A stretch of 22,769 nt of DNA, from NCBI GenBank assembly GCA_963764315.1, contig CAVXSB010000014.1:1-22769 (forward strand). Reading direction: 5' to 3'. Below the pieces are notes generated by a model. It was given only the letters and a program-made list of their open reading frames with translations, had not been told where the DNA came from and did not search any database. A program made the translations under genes and the position numbers. Shown piece after piece: positions 16,814-22,769 of the stretch (position 1 is the first letter of the stretch; the number at the start of each line of letters is the position of its first letter). This DNA comes from DATLWN01 sp963764315. Lineage in GTDB: Bacteria > Pseudomonadota > Zetaproteobacteria > Mariprofundales > Mariprofundaceae.

Positions 16814-17266
16814 TCAGGCGCTCCAGTGAATCTTCGGGTTACGCATCTCCGAATAGCGCAGGATGGCGTGCAGGATGCGCTCGAGCACGGTATCGAATTC
16901 CTGCTCCGAGCCGGTGATGGAGCCGCCGTCCGGCTGGCCATGGGGGGCGACGAGGGTTTTCCCCTCCTCGTTGAAGGGGATGCCGGCCAACAGATGCTGG
17001 GCCGTCATCTCGGGGCTGGTCAGGTAGACGGCGAGGAAGGCGCGTGCCTGCGAGTCCTCGCTGCCGGCGATCGTCTCCAGATGCACGGAAATGGCATGGC
17101 CCGCGTAGTTGAAACGCAGGAAGTCGGCGGTGGCATTGAGTAGCACGATCTTGCCGTAGCGCTTGTCCTCGATGCCCTTTTTGAAGTGATCGATAAACGC
17201 AGGGAAGAGCCTCAGCCCCTGGTAGTGCGCGTTTCCGGTATCGATGATGGCCTGTTTGTGTGACAT
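16814..17266 (-). CDS. Unrecognised 150-residue cytoplasmic protein
   Basis: I do not recognise the family. The ATG at 17266 is supported by GGAGG (17276-17280), nine bases upstream. The protein looks globular and soluble: an N-terminal mixed region (DTGNAHYQGLRLFPAFIDHF, KRYGKIVLLNATADFLRFNY), beta-rich segments (AISVHLETIAG, AFLAVYLTSPE), a glycine loop (PHGQPDGGSITGSE) and a C-terminal helix (FDTVLERILHAILRYSEM) ending in KIHWSA. No cysteine, signal peptide or membrane helix is seen. It converges on amylosucrase with 38 bases between stops, so it is not part of the sucrose operon. Confidence 0.7.
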   Translation of the reverse strand: MSHKQAIIDTGNAHYQGLRLFPAFIDHFKKGIEDKRYGKIVLLNATADFLRFNYAGHAISVHLETIAGSEDSQARAFLAVYLTSPEMTAQHLLAGIPFNEEGKTLVAPHGQPDGGSITGSEQEFDTVLERILHAILRYSEMRNPKIHWSA

Positions 17267-17620
17267 GTCTCCGTTCCTCCATCCCCTAAATAGCAGAAGA
17301 ATCCACAGTATACCTTTATACATCGGCGGGTGCGCGCCCGGCATTAGGGGGGATGCGTGCCAGAGCCTGCGCGGGGCCCCGAACTGTGCCGATCCGGCCC
17401 AGCGGCGTGGTCGAGCGTGGACACGACGAAGGCCATGGCGATGATGGTGGCGTGATGTACGCGGTCGTATGCAAGGCATGGCGCTGGCTAGGTTTCCTGG
17501 CCGGCCGTGGCATGCCCTTCTGCGTTCACTGAAGATCTGAAAGCAAGGCGGCTGCGGGGGAGACCGTGGCTGCCTGCACCCCTAGCATCCATGCTCCCCG
17601 CCCCGCCCGGGAGTGCGAAT
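17267..17620. other. 354-base gap without a convincing gene
   Basis: This gap separates the minus-strand 150-residue protein from the EamA transporter. Short open frames exist on both strands, but their residue composition (Arg/Pro/Ser/His-rich) is that of non-coding GC-rich DNA. Near 17307-17321 there is an AT-rich patch likely to be the minus-strand promoter. CGGGGCCCCG (17372-17381) is a short palindrome. I could not find a good promoter for the EamA gene. Confidence 0.6.
17307..17321 (-). promoter_or_regulatory. -10-like element and inverted repeat upstream of the 150-residue protein gene
   Basis: On the minus strand TATACT (17312-17307, 5 of 6 to the -10 consensus) and TATAAA (17320-17315) lie about 40-50 bases before the ATG. 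Both overlap the inverted repeat GTATA-CCTT-TATAC (17308-17321). No matching -35 is evident, so the promoter may need an activator or be controlled through the repeat. Confidence 0.35.
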
Positions 17621-18541
17621 ATGACGATATCCGAACCATCGCGTCGAGCCGGTCTGGCCCTGGTGATCATCGCCGCCGTGGCCTTCTCGGCCAAGGCGAT
17701 TTTCGTGAAGCTGGCCTACCGGTACGGCATCGATGCCGTGACGCTGCTGACGCTACGCATGGGCTTCGCCATGCCCGTCTTTGCCTATATCGCCCTCATC
17801 GAGGAGCGTCGCTCCGCCGCGCGGCCCGCCATGTACCAGATCGTGGCCGTGGTGGCGTTGGGCCTGGTCGGCTATTACCTGGCTTCATTGCTCGATTTCA
17901 TCGGCCTGATCTACATTTCGGCCGGCCTGGAGCGCATGATCCTGTTCGCTTATCCGACGCTGACAGTGCTGTTCGGCATGCTGCTGTTCCGCCAGAACCC
18001 GGGGCGGCGCATGCCGCTAGCGCTGCTGCTGAGCTATGCCGGCATCGCGTGCGCGGTGATGCACGAGGTACGCCTGTCCGAGGGGCATGTGGTGCTGGGC
18101 ACGGCCCTGGTGTTCGGCAGTGCCATGGCCTATGCGCTGTACCTGGTCGGCAGCGGCCACATGATCGGGCGGCTCGGTACCATCCGCTTCACGGCGCTTG
18201 CGATGCTGGTGTCTTCCCTCGCCGTCATCACCCAGTTCCTGCTTACGCGGCCCATCATGCTGTTGGTGCAGCCGGTGCCGGTTTATCTGCTGGGCTTGGC
18301 GATGGCCCTGGTGTCGACGGTGCTGCCTGCCTTCCTGATGTCCGCCGGCATCCGGCGCATCGGCGCCGGACCGGCGGCGATGGCGGCCTCGGTTGGTCCG
18401 GTCTCGACCATTGTGCTGGCGGCGCTGGTGCTCGGTGAGCCGATCACGGCTATACAGCTGGCCGGCCTGGCCCTGGTGCTGGTCGGCGTCGGGCTGATCA
18501 GCGTGCGCCCCGTGCTAGAGCGGGGGGCGCCGAGGCGCTAG
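17621..18541 (+). CDS. EamA/DMT-superfamily transporter
   Basis: A 306-residue inner-membrane protein with about ten hydrophobic helices arranged as two EamA repeats, the layout of drug/metabolite transporters (YdcZ/RhaT/RarD-like superfamily). Characteristic features are AFSAKAIFVKLAYRYGIDAVTLLTLRM at the first helix-loop-helix, the GLIYISAGLERMILFAYPTL segment of the first repeat, and AGPAAMAASVGPVSTIVLAALVLGEPIT of the second. The substrate cannot be inferred; members export amino acids, nucleosides and other metabolites. The ATG at 17621 follows GGGAG (17609-17613) by seven bases; upstream in-frame codons read as non-coding. The stop is 11 bases before apaG. Confidence 0.9.
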   Translation: MTISEPSRRAGLALVIIAAVAFSAKAIFVKLAYRYGIDAVTLLTLRMGFAMPVFAYIALIEERRSAARPAMYQIVAVVALGLVGYYLASLLDFIGLIYISAGLERMILFAYPTLTVLFGMLLFRQNPGRRMPLALLLSYAGIACAVMHEVRLSEGHVVLGTALVFGSAMAYALYLVGSGHMIGRLGTIRFTALAMLVSSLAVITQFLLTRPIMLLVQPVPVYLLGLAMALVSTVLPAFLMSAGIRRIGAGPAAMAASVGPVSTIVLAALVLGEPITAIQLAGLALVLVGVGLISVRPVLERGAPRR

Positions 18542-18552
18542 TCTGATCGGCC

Positions 18553-18930
18553 ATGAGCGATTCCCACTCCATCGAGATCTCCGTGCGGCCCGAGTACATC
18601 GCAGCGCAGTCGCAGCCCGAGGCCCAGCGCTTCGTGTTCGCCTACCATGTGACGATTCGCAACCGCGGCCGGCATATCGCGCAGCTGCACAGCCGGCATT
18701 GGGTCATCACCGACGGTAACGGCAAAACGGAGGAGGTGGAGGGCCTTGGGGTGGTCGGCGAACAACCTGTGCTCGCCCCGGGGGGCGAGCATCGCTACGA
18801 CAGCTTCTGTATCCTCGAAACCGCCGTTGGGGTCATGCACGGGCATTACCGCATGATCGGTGAGGGTGGGAAGCGCTTCGATGCCGAGATTCCGGCCTTT
18901 ACGTTGGCCGTCCCCGGCAGCCTGAATTAG
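18553..18930 (+). CDS. apaG: ApaG domain protein
   Basis: A 125-residue single-domain ApaG protein, a small immunoglobulin-like beta sandwich. The conserved core is visible: SVRPEYIAAQSQPEAQRFVFAY, VTIRNRGRHIAQLHSRHWVITDGNG, VEGLGVVGEQPVLAPGGEHRY and GVMHGHYRM. It was linked genetically to Co2+/Mg2+ sensitivity in enterobacteria, and the domain also occurs fused to eukaryotic F-box proteins; its biochemical role is not settled. It lies 11 bases after the EamA gene and is probably co-transcribed. The usual gammaproteobacterial neighbours (rsmA/ksgA, apaH) are absent here. The ribosome binding site is weak. Confidence 0.94.
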   Translation: MSDSHSIEISVRPEYIAAQSQPEAQRFVFAYHVTIRNRGRHIAQLHSRHWVITDGNGKTEEVEGLGVVGEQPVLAPGGEHRYDSFCILETAVGVMHGHYRMIGEGGKRFDAEIPAFTLAVPGSLN

Positions 18931-18961
18931 CTACGCCGTGCTTGTGAACGGGCCGAAATAA

Positions 18962-18989
18962 AAAGGGCGCGGACGAATCCGCGCCCTTT
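18962..18989. terminator. Strong terminator hairpin between converging apaG and the CpxP-like gene
   Basis: AAAGGGCGCGGA (18962-18973) and TCCGCGCCCTTT (18978-18989) form a perfect 12-pair stem with a CGAA loop. On the minus strand the stem runs into TTTTTATTTC, a good U-tract for ending the CpxP-like transcript. On the plus strand the stem begins with an A-run and closes with TTTCC, so it may also stop apaG, making it bidirectional. Confidence 0.9.
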
Positions 18990-19004
18990 CCGGTATGGCG
19001 TCGC

Positions 19005-19493
19005 TCAGTAGTCGCCGCCCATACCGCCGCGCATGCCGTTGTGATGATGGCGCATGTGCTTACGGTCCTCGTGCGCCTGCTTCAGCTTCGTCTTCTGCGG
19101 ATCGGTGAGGATGGCATAGAACTTGGCGTGCGATTGGGCCCGGGCGACGATCATCTTCTCGGTCAGGTCGCCCTGCTTCTCGGCCAGCGCCTTGACCTCG
19201 GAGGCGTAGTTCTTGTCGTCCGGGTTCAGGGCCCAGATCTTGTGCATGTTTTCGCGCTTTTGTTTCCACAGCGGACGCATGTCCTGACGCGTTTGCGCGT
19301 GCAGGGCATCGATCTGCTTCTGCTGGACATCGGTCAGCCCGAGCGTTTTGGCCATGCGGTCCGAACAGCCATGCATGCTGTGCATGCCGCCCATCGGCCC
19401 GCTCATCATGCGCGGGTCGGCCATCGCCGTCAGTGACGGCAGCGTCAGGGCCAGGGCGGCGGCCAGCCACAGCGTTTTCATTCCTTTGCTCAT
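19005..19493 (-). CDS. Spy/CpxP-like periplasmic LTxxQ protein
   Basis: A 162-residue exported protein with a signal peptide (MSKGMKTLWLAAALALTLPSLTAMA, cleavage near ADP). The mature part is a long helical hairpin with the two repeat motifs of the Spy/CpxP family, LTDVQQ and LTDPQK. CpxP inhibits the CpxA sensor, and Spy is an ATP-independent chaperone. This protein is divergent from a CpxR-CpxA pair as cpxP is in Escherichia coli, so the CpxP role is favoured. Both ends of the mature protein are Met/His/Gly-rich (MMSGPMGGMHSMHGCSDRM; KHMRHHHNGMRGGMGG), suggesting copper or other metal binding. The ATG at 19493 has AAGGAGG five bases upstream; the second ATG at 19481 is less well placed. Confidence 0.88.
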   Translation of the reverse strand: MSKGMKTLWLAAALALTLPSLTAMADPRMMSGPMGGMHSMHGCSDRMAKTLGLTDVQQKQIDALHAQTRQDMRPLWKQKRENMHKIWALNPDDKNYASEVKALAEKQGDLTEKMIVARAQSHAKFYAILTDPQKTKLKQAHEDRKHMRHHHNGMRGGMGGDY

Positions 19494-19528
19494 GAGAGCC
19501 TCCTTGGGGGGGTATCCCGACGGTCAGT

Positions 19529-19534
19529 GTAATA
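19529..19534 (-). promoter_or_regulatory. Candidate -10 of the CpxP-like gene
   Basis: TATTAC on the minus strand (19534-19529) is a plausible -10, placing the start near 19522. The hexamer 17 bases upstream (ATGCAG) is a poor -35, as expected for an activator-dependent promoter. The CpxR box centre would then lie about 71 bases upstream. Low to moderate confidence. Confidence 0.35.
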
Positions 19535-19585
19535 CCGGCTCGCGTGATGCGCTGCATGCTTAGGGCAAAGTCTTGTATCGCCGGC

Positions 19586-19600
19586 GTAAAGATGTGTAAA
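19586..19600. promoter_or_regulatory. CpxR box
   Basis: GTAAAGATGTGTAAA is a perfect match to the CpxR consensus, two GTAAA repeats separated by five bases. It stands between the CpxP-like gene and the cpxR start (41 bases before that ATG), so it can serve autoregulation of cpxRA and activation of the periplasmic protein. Spacing, sequence and gene context all agree. Confidence 0.85.
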
Positions 19601-19641
19601 GAACCGTTCCGTTGCGGTCCCGGCTTTGGCACAGTGAGTCC

Positions 19642-20328
19642 ATGCACGAACCCATGCGCATCCTGCTGGCCGACGACGACCGCGAGCTCAATGCCCTCTT
19701 GGCCGAGTTTCTGACCATGGAGGGCTATGCGGTGACCAGTGTTTACGACGGCGATGCGGCCCTGGACGCGGCCATGCGCGGGGATAGCGACCTCGTGGTG
19801 CTGGATGTCATGATGCCCGGGCGCAGCGGTATGGAGGTGCTGCGTGAGCTGCGCCAGCACATGCCGTTGCCGGTGATCATGTTGACGGCGCGTGGTGACC
19901 CGGTGGATCGCATCATCGGTCTGGAGATCGGTGCCGACGATTATGTGCCCAAGCCGTGCAATCCGCGCGAGCTGTTGGCGCGCATCCGCGCCGTGCTGCG
20001 CCGGGGGCAGGCGGCACCAAGCGACGAGGCGCTGCGCATGGGGGACCTGGCGCTGTTCCCGGCGCAAAGGCGCTGCGAGTTGGGAGAGCAAGCCCTGGAG
20101 CTGACCGGCACCGAGTTCGACCTGCTGGAGCTCTTGATGCGCCATGCCGGCGAGGTCGTCGACAAGGACACGCTGTCCGTGCATGCATTGGGTCGCCGGC
20201 TCGGCGTATTCGACCGCGCCGTGGACATGCACGTCAGTCATCTGCGCCGCAAGATGGGCGCACGCTCCGACGGCGGTGAGCGTATCAAGACGGTGCGCGG
20301 TCGGGGCTACATCCTGGTGCGGGGCTAA
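19642..20328 (+). CDS. cpxR: CpxR-like response regulator (OmpR family)
   Basis: A 228-residue regulator with an N-terminal receiver and a C-terminal winged-helix DNA-binding domain. The receiver shows the acidic pocket DDDREL (Asp11-13), the phospho-acceptor in VVLDVMMP (Asp55), MLTARG and the lysine in VPKPCNP. The DNA-binding part shows LELTGTEFDLLELLMRHAGEVV, LGRRLGVFDRAVDMHVSHLRRKMG and KTVRGRGYILV, strikingly CpxR-like. It would bind the GTAAA-N5-GTAAA box upstream. The start is taken as ATG 19642 (weak GTGAG upstream); ATG 19654 is possible. The cpxA-like gene starts four bases after the stop. Naming rests on sequence pattern plus the neighbouring CpxP-like gene and box. Confidence 0.92.
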   Translation: MHEPMRILLADDDRELNALLAEFLTMEGYAVTSVYDGDAALDAAMRGDSDLVVLDVMMPGRSGMEVLRELRQHMPLPVIMLTARGDPVDRIIGLEIGADDYVPKPCNPRELLARIRAVLRRGQAAPSDEALRMGDLALFPAQRRCELGEQALELTGTEFDLLELLMRHAGEVVDKDTLSVHALGRRLGVFDRAVDMHVSHLRRKMGARSDGGERIKTVRGRGYILVRG

Positions 20329-20332
20329 GCGC

Positions 20333-21643
20333 TTGCGCGGGCTGTACTGGAAGCTGTTCGTCTGGTTCTGGATCATGATCATCCTGACCGGCTTGGCCGC
20401 CTTCGGCCTGGTGCGCTGGAGCTTCGAGCACCAGCGTACCGAGGAGATGGAGGCGCAGGCGGTGCGCCTGGCGCGCGCGGCCGACGATGTCTGGCAGAAG
20501 GGCGGCATGCCGGCGGTGCACCGGTGGCTGCACCAGATGAATGGCACCCGGCCGAACTGGATCCTGGTGGTGCCGGAAGACGGCAGCTGGCTGCCGCCCC
20601 GGCTCCGCCCGGCCCTGCGGGTGCACCTGCGCCAGGCGCAGGGGATATCGGGCGCCGTGGCCACGCATTTCGAGCGCGGGCGCCTGGTGTCGGCGCCGCT
20701 GGGTGGGGCCAGTGGTCTGCGCCTGGTGCTGTTCTCGCCGTCCCATCGCATGCGCCCCCGGCCGCTGCGGTGGATCTGGGTGTCGACAGCACTCGTGGTC
20801 TCCGCCCTGCTGTGCCTGGTTCTGGCCTGGTGGTTGACGCGGCCGATCCGGCAGCTGACGACGGTGGCCCGCCGCCTCGGGGATGGCGATCTTTCCGCCC
20901 GTTCCGGCATGGGGCGCCGTGGCGACGAGATCGGCCGGCTGGCACGTACCCTGGATGAGGCCGCCGAGCGCATCCAGCAGCTGCTGCAGGTGCACCGGCG
21001 ACTGGTATCCGATGTGTCGCACGAGTTGCGCTCCCCGTTGGCGCGGCTGAAGGTGGCCGTCGAGCTGGCCCGCAGCCGCGGCCGCGACGGTACGGAGCTG
21101 GATCGCATCGAGACGGAGGCGGATCGGCTGGAAACGATGATTTCCGAGCTGTTGATGTTGTCCCGGCTGGAGGCCGGCGAGGTCTCCGAGCTGGCGCGCG
21201 GCTTCGATCTGGCGGCCATGGTGCGCGAGGTTATCCACGATGCCGAGTTCGAGTTCGCAGGCTCCCGCATCGACGCCGTGGTCCCTCATGCCTGCCCCAT
21301 GCGCGGGCATGAGGCGCTGTTGCGCAGTGCCTTCGAGAATGTGCTGCGCAACGCCTTGCGCTACACCTCCGGGGCGGGTGTGCGGGTGACGCTGGCCTGC
21401 GGGGCGGATGCACTGCGCCTGAGCGTGCGCGATCACGGGCCGGGCGTGCCCGAGCCCGATCTGCCCCGCCTGTTCGATCCGTTCTACCGCGTTTCCGAGG
21501 CCAGGGACCGGGATTCCGGCGGCTTCGGCCTGGGGTTGGCCATCGCCGCGCGCGCCGTGGCCCTGCACCATGGCGAAATCCACGCCGAGAACGCCGAGGG
21601 TGGAGGGCTGAAGGTCGGCATCGACCTGCCTTCGACCCCATGA
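20333..21643 (+). CDS. cpxA: CpxA-like sensor histidine kinase
   Basis: A 436-residue inner-membrane kinase. Order: TM1 (about residues 8-28), a periplasmic sensor of roughly 115 residues, TM2 (about 147-169), a HAMP linker beginning TRPIRQLTTVARRLGDGDLSAR, the phospho-acceptor H-box VSHELRSPLARLK with His230, and the ATPase domain with N-box FENVLRNALRY, DHGPGVPEPDL, LFDPFYR and GFGLGLAIA. The best start is TTG at 20333: the frame has no ATG before the middle of TM1, and this codon directly precedes RGLYWKLFVWFW, a typical start of such kinases. It is paired with CpxR four bases upstream. The sensor domain looks somewhat shorter than that of enterobacterial CpxA. The signal is probably envelope protein or metal stress, relayed through the CpxP-like protein (inference). 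Confidence 0.9.
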   Translation: MRGLYWKLFVWFWIMIILTGLAAFGLVRWSFEHQRTEEMEAQAVRLARAADDVWQKGGMPAVHRWLHQMNGTRPNWILVVPEDGSWLPPRLRPALRVHLRQAQGISGAVATHFERGRLVSAPLGGASGLRLVLFSPSHRMRPRPLRWIWVSTALVVSALLCLVLAWWLTRPIRQLTTVARRLGDGDLSARSGMGRRGDEIGRLARTLDEAAERIQQLLQVHRRLVSDVSHELRSPLARLKVAVELARSRGRDGTELDRIETEADRLETMISELLMLSRLEAGEVSELARGFDLAAMVREVIHDAEFEFAGSRIDAVVPHACPMRGHEALLRSAFENVLRNALRYTSGAGVRVTLACGADALRLSVRDHGPGVPEPDLPRLFDPFYRVSEARDRDSGGFGLGLAIAARAVALHHGEIHAENAEGGGLKVGIDLPSTP

Positions 21644-21687
21644 ACACAAGGGGGGCGGAACAACCCCGCTCCGGATAGGATGTGCCG

Positions 21688-22769
21688 ATGCAGACCTTCA
21701 GCCTTGCCTTTATCGCCTTCATCGTGCTGGCCACGGCCGTCGAGGCCTGGCTGGCCGCCCGTCAGGCCCGACATGTGTGCGACCATCGCGGCACCGTGCC
21801 GGCGCGCTTTGCCGCCTCCATATCGCTGGCGGCGCACCAGAAGGCGGCCGACTACACGCTGGCCAAGTTGCGCCTGGGGCGCTGGGCGGGGCTGTGGTCG
21901 GTGGCGGTGCTGCTCGCCTGGACGCTGGGCGGTGGCCTGGACGGTCTGGATGGTGCGGCGCGTGCGCTCGGCCTCGGCGGTCCCATGGGGGGCGTGGCCG
22001 TCATGCTCGCCTTCTTCGCCATCGGGCATGTGCTGGATGTCCCCTTCGATCTCTGGCGCACCTTCGGCATTGAGGCGCGCTTCGGCTTCAACAAGATGAC
22101 GCCTGGCCTGTACCTTTCCGATCAGTTGAAACAGCTGGCGCTGCTGCTCGTTATCGGCGCGCCGCTGGCCTGGGTGATCCTGTGGCTGAAGGCCCGCATG
22201 GGATCCTGGTGGTGGCTGGATGCCTGGGGCGTGTGGACGGCATTCAGCCTGTTGATGATCTGGGCCTACCCGACGCTGATCGCGCCGTTGTTCAACCGCT
22301 TTACGCCGCTGGAAGACGGCGAGTTCAAACAGCGCATCGAGGCGCTATTGAGCCGCTGCGGCTTTGCCAGCAAGGGGCTGTTCGTCATGGACGGCTCGAA
22401 GCGTTCGGCGCACGGCAATGCCTATTTCACGGGGCTCGGCAACGCCAAGCGCATCGTGTTCTTCGATACCCTGATCCATGCGCTGAGTATCGACCAGGCG
22501 GAGGCGGTGCTGGCGCACGAGCTGGGGCATTTCCGCCACGGGCATGTGCGGAAGCGCCTCGTGGTGATGATACTGATGTCGCTGGCCGGCTTCGCGCTGC
22601 TCGGCTGGCTGGCCGGCCAGGGCTGGTTCTATGCCGGGCTCGGCGTATCCGTCCCCTCCGATCATGCGGCGCTGCTGCTGTTCATGCTGGCGATGCCGGT
22701 ATTCCTGTTCTGGCTCGGGCCGATCTCGAACGGGTTCTCCCGCCGGCACGAGTTCGAGGCCGATGATTA
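21688..22769 (+). CDS. M48 family (Ste24-type) membrane metallopeptidase, 3' end outside window
   Basis: The frame runs from ATG 21688 to the right edge without a stop (360 residues shown), so the C-terminus is missing. It follows the Ste24/CAAX prenyl protease 1 pattern: an N-terminal membrane region with several helices, FDLWRTFGIEARFGFNKMTP, AYPTLIAPLFNRFTPLEDGE, the SKRSAHGNAYFTGLGNAKRIVFFDTL segment, and the zinc motif HELGH (His277, Glu278, His281) followed by FRHGH. The third zinc ligand is probably the glutamate of RRHEFEADD near the edge. Bacterial members probably act in membrane protein quality control or processing of small proteins. AGGA (21677-21680) is seven bases before the ATG. 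It lies 44 bases after cpxA and may be part of that transcript, which would fit envelope quality control. Confidence 0.93.
   Translation, partial: MQTFSLAFIAFIVLATAVEAWLAARQARHVCDHRGTVPARFAASISLAAHQKAADYTLAKLRLGRWAGLWSVAVLLAWTLGGGLDGLDGAARALGLGGPMGGVAVMLAFFAIGHVLDVPFDLWRTFGIEARFGFNKMTPGLYLSDQLKQLALLLVIGAPLAWVILWLKARMGSWWWLDAWGVWTAFSLLMIWAYPTLIAPLFNRFTPLEDGEFKQRIEALLSRCGFASKGLFVMDGSKRSAHGNAYFTGLGNAKRIVFFDTLIHALSIDQAEAVLAHELGHFRHGHVRKRLVVMILMSLAGFALLGWLAGQGWFYAGLGVSVPSDHAALLLFMLAMPVFLFWLGPISNGFSRRHEFEADD

Noticed and set aside
17316..17513. Small minus-strand open frame in the gap before the EamA gene
   Set aside because: Pro/Ser/Arg-rich composition, no ribosome binding site and no recognisable motif.
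17507..17620. N-terminal extension of the EamA transporter
   Set aside because: The 38 added residues are not membrane-like, and GGGAG seven bases before ATG 17621 fixes the start.
19494..21270. Upstream extension of the CpxP-like frame through cpxR and cpxA on the minus strand
   Set aside because: It is antisense to two conserved genes and lacks protein-like features; the signal peptide at 19493 marks the true start.

Overview
The window is a gene-dense, GC-rich stretch of a bacterial chromosome. Its gene content points to a gammaproteobacterium: AroQ-AccB-AccC in one transcription unit, HemE, ApaG, YgiQ, a YegQ-type TrhP and, above all, a CpxP/CpxRA-like locus. A four-gene sucrose operon (sps-spp-fruK-ams) is known mainly from halotolerant methanotrophs, ammonia oxidisers and sulfur oxidisers. 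I therefore infer a salt-exposed gammaproteobacterium, and I do not name a genus. I see no rRNA, tRNA, CRISPR array, insertion sequence or prophage. The genes at both ends (ygiQ and an M48 peptidase) are cut by the window.

Layout. 1-2099 (+): 3' part of ygiQ and a small four-helix membrane protein. 2105-5539 (-): a cytochrome b561-like protein, then a tight operon read leftward, TPR protein > aroQ > accB > accC. 5540-5669: a divergent control region with a perfect Crp-type site (TGTGA-N6-TCACA, 5592-5607). 5670-8897 (+): thiS, four successive inverted repeats, thiG, hemE and a ZIP metal transporter. 8913-9380 (-): an unrecognised 155-residue protein. 9546-10919 (+): trhP, whose likely promoter has an 18-bp perfect palindrome in a long spacer. 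10916-16775 (+): sucrose-phosphate synthase, sucrose-phosphatase, fructokinase and amylosucrase behind a good sigma70-type promoter. 16814-17266 (-): a second unrecognised protein. 17621-18930 (+): an EamA-type transporter and apaG. 18962-18989: a strong terminator hairpin between converging genes. 19005-21643: a Spy/CpxP-like periplasmic protein (-) divergent from a CpxR-CpxA pair (+), with a perfect CpxR box (GTAAA-N5-GTAAA, 19586-19600) between them. 21688-22769 (+): an M48 (Ste24-type) membrane peptidase, cut at the right edge.

How the genes work together. The sucrose operon can make sucrose from UDP-glucose and fructose-6-phosphate (SPS, SPP). It can also reclaim it: amylosucrase moves the glucosyl part onto an alpha-glucan and releases fructose, which fructokinase rephosphorylates. 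That makes a cycle suited to a compatible solute. The Cpx-type locus is a complete envelope-stress module with its own operator. The leftward aroQ-accBC unit supplies aromatic precursors and malonyl-CoA, and thiSG makes the thiazole half of thiamine. The Crp-type site lies between these two units and could serve either.

The most notable points are the Crp-type site and a possible leaderless start for the TPR gene, the hairpin cluster between thiS and thiG, the MerR-like architecture of the trhP promoter, and two small proteins I could not assign. All were read by eye. No homology search or folding calculation was run.
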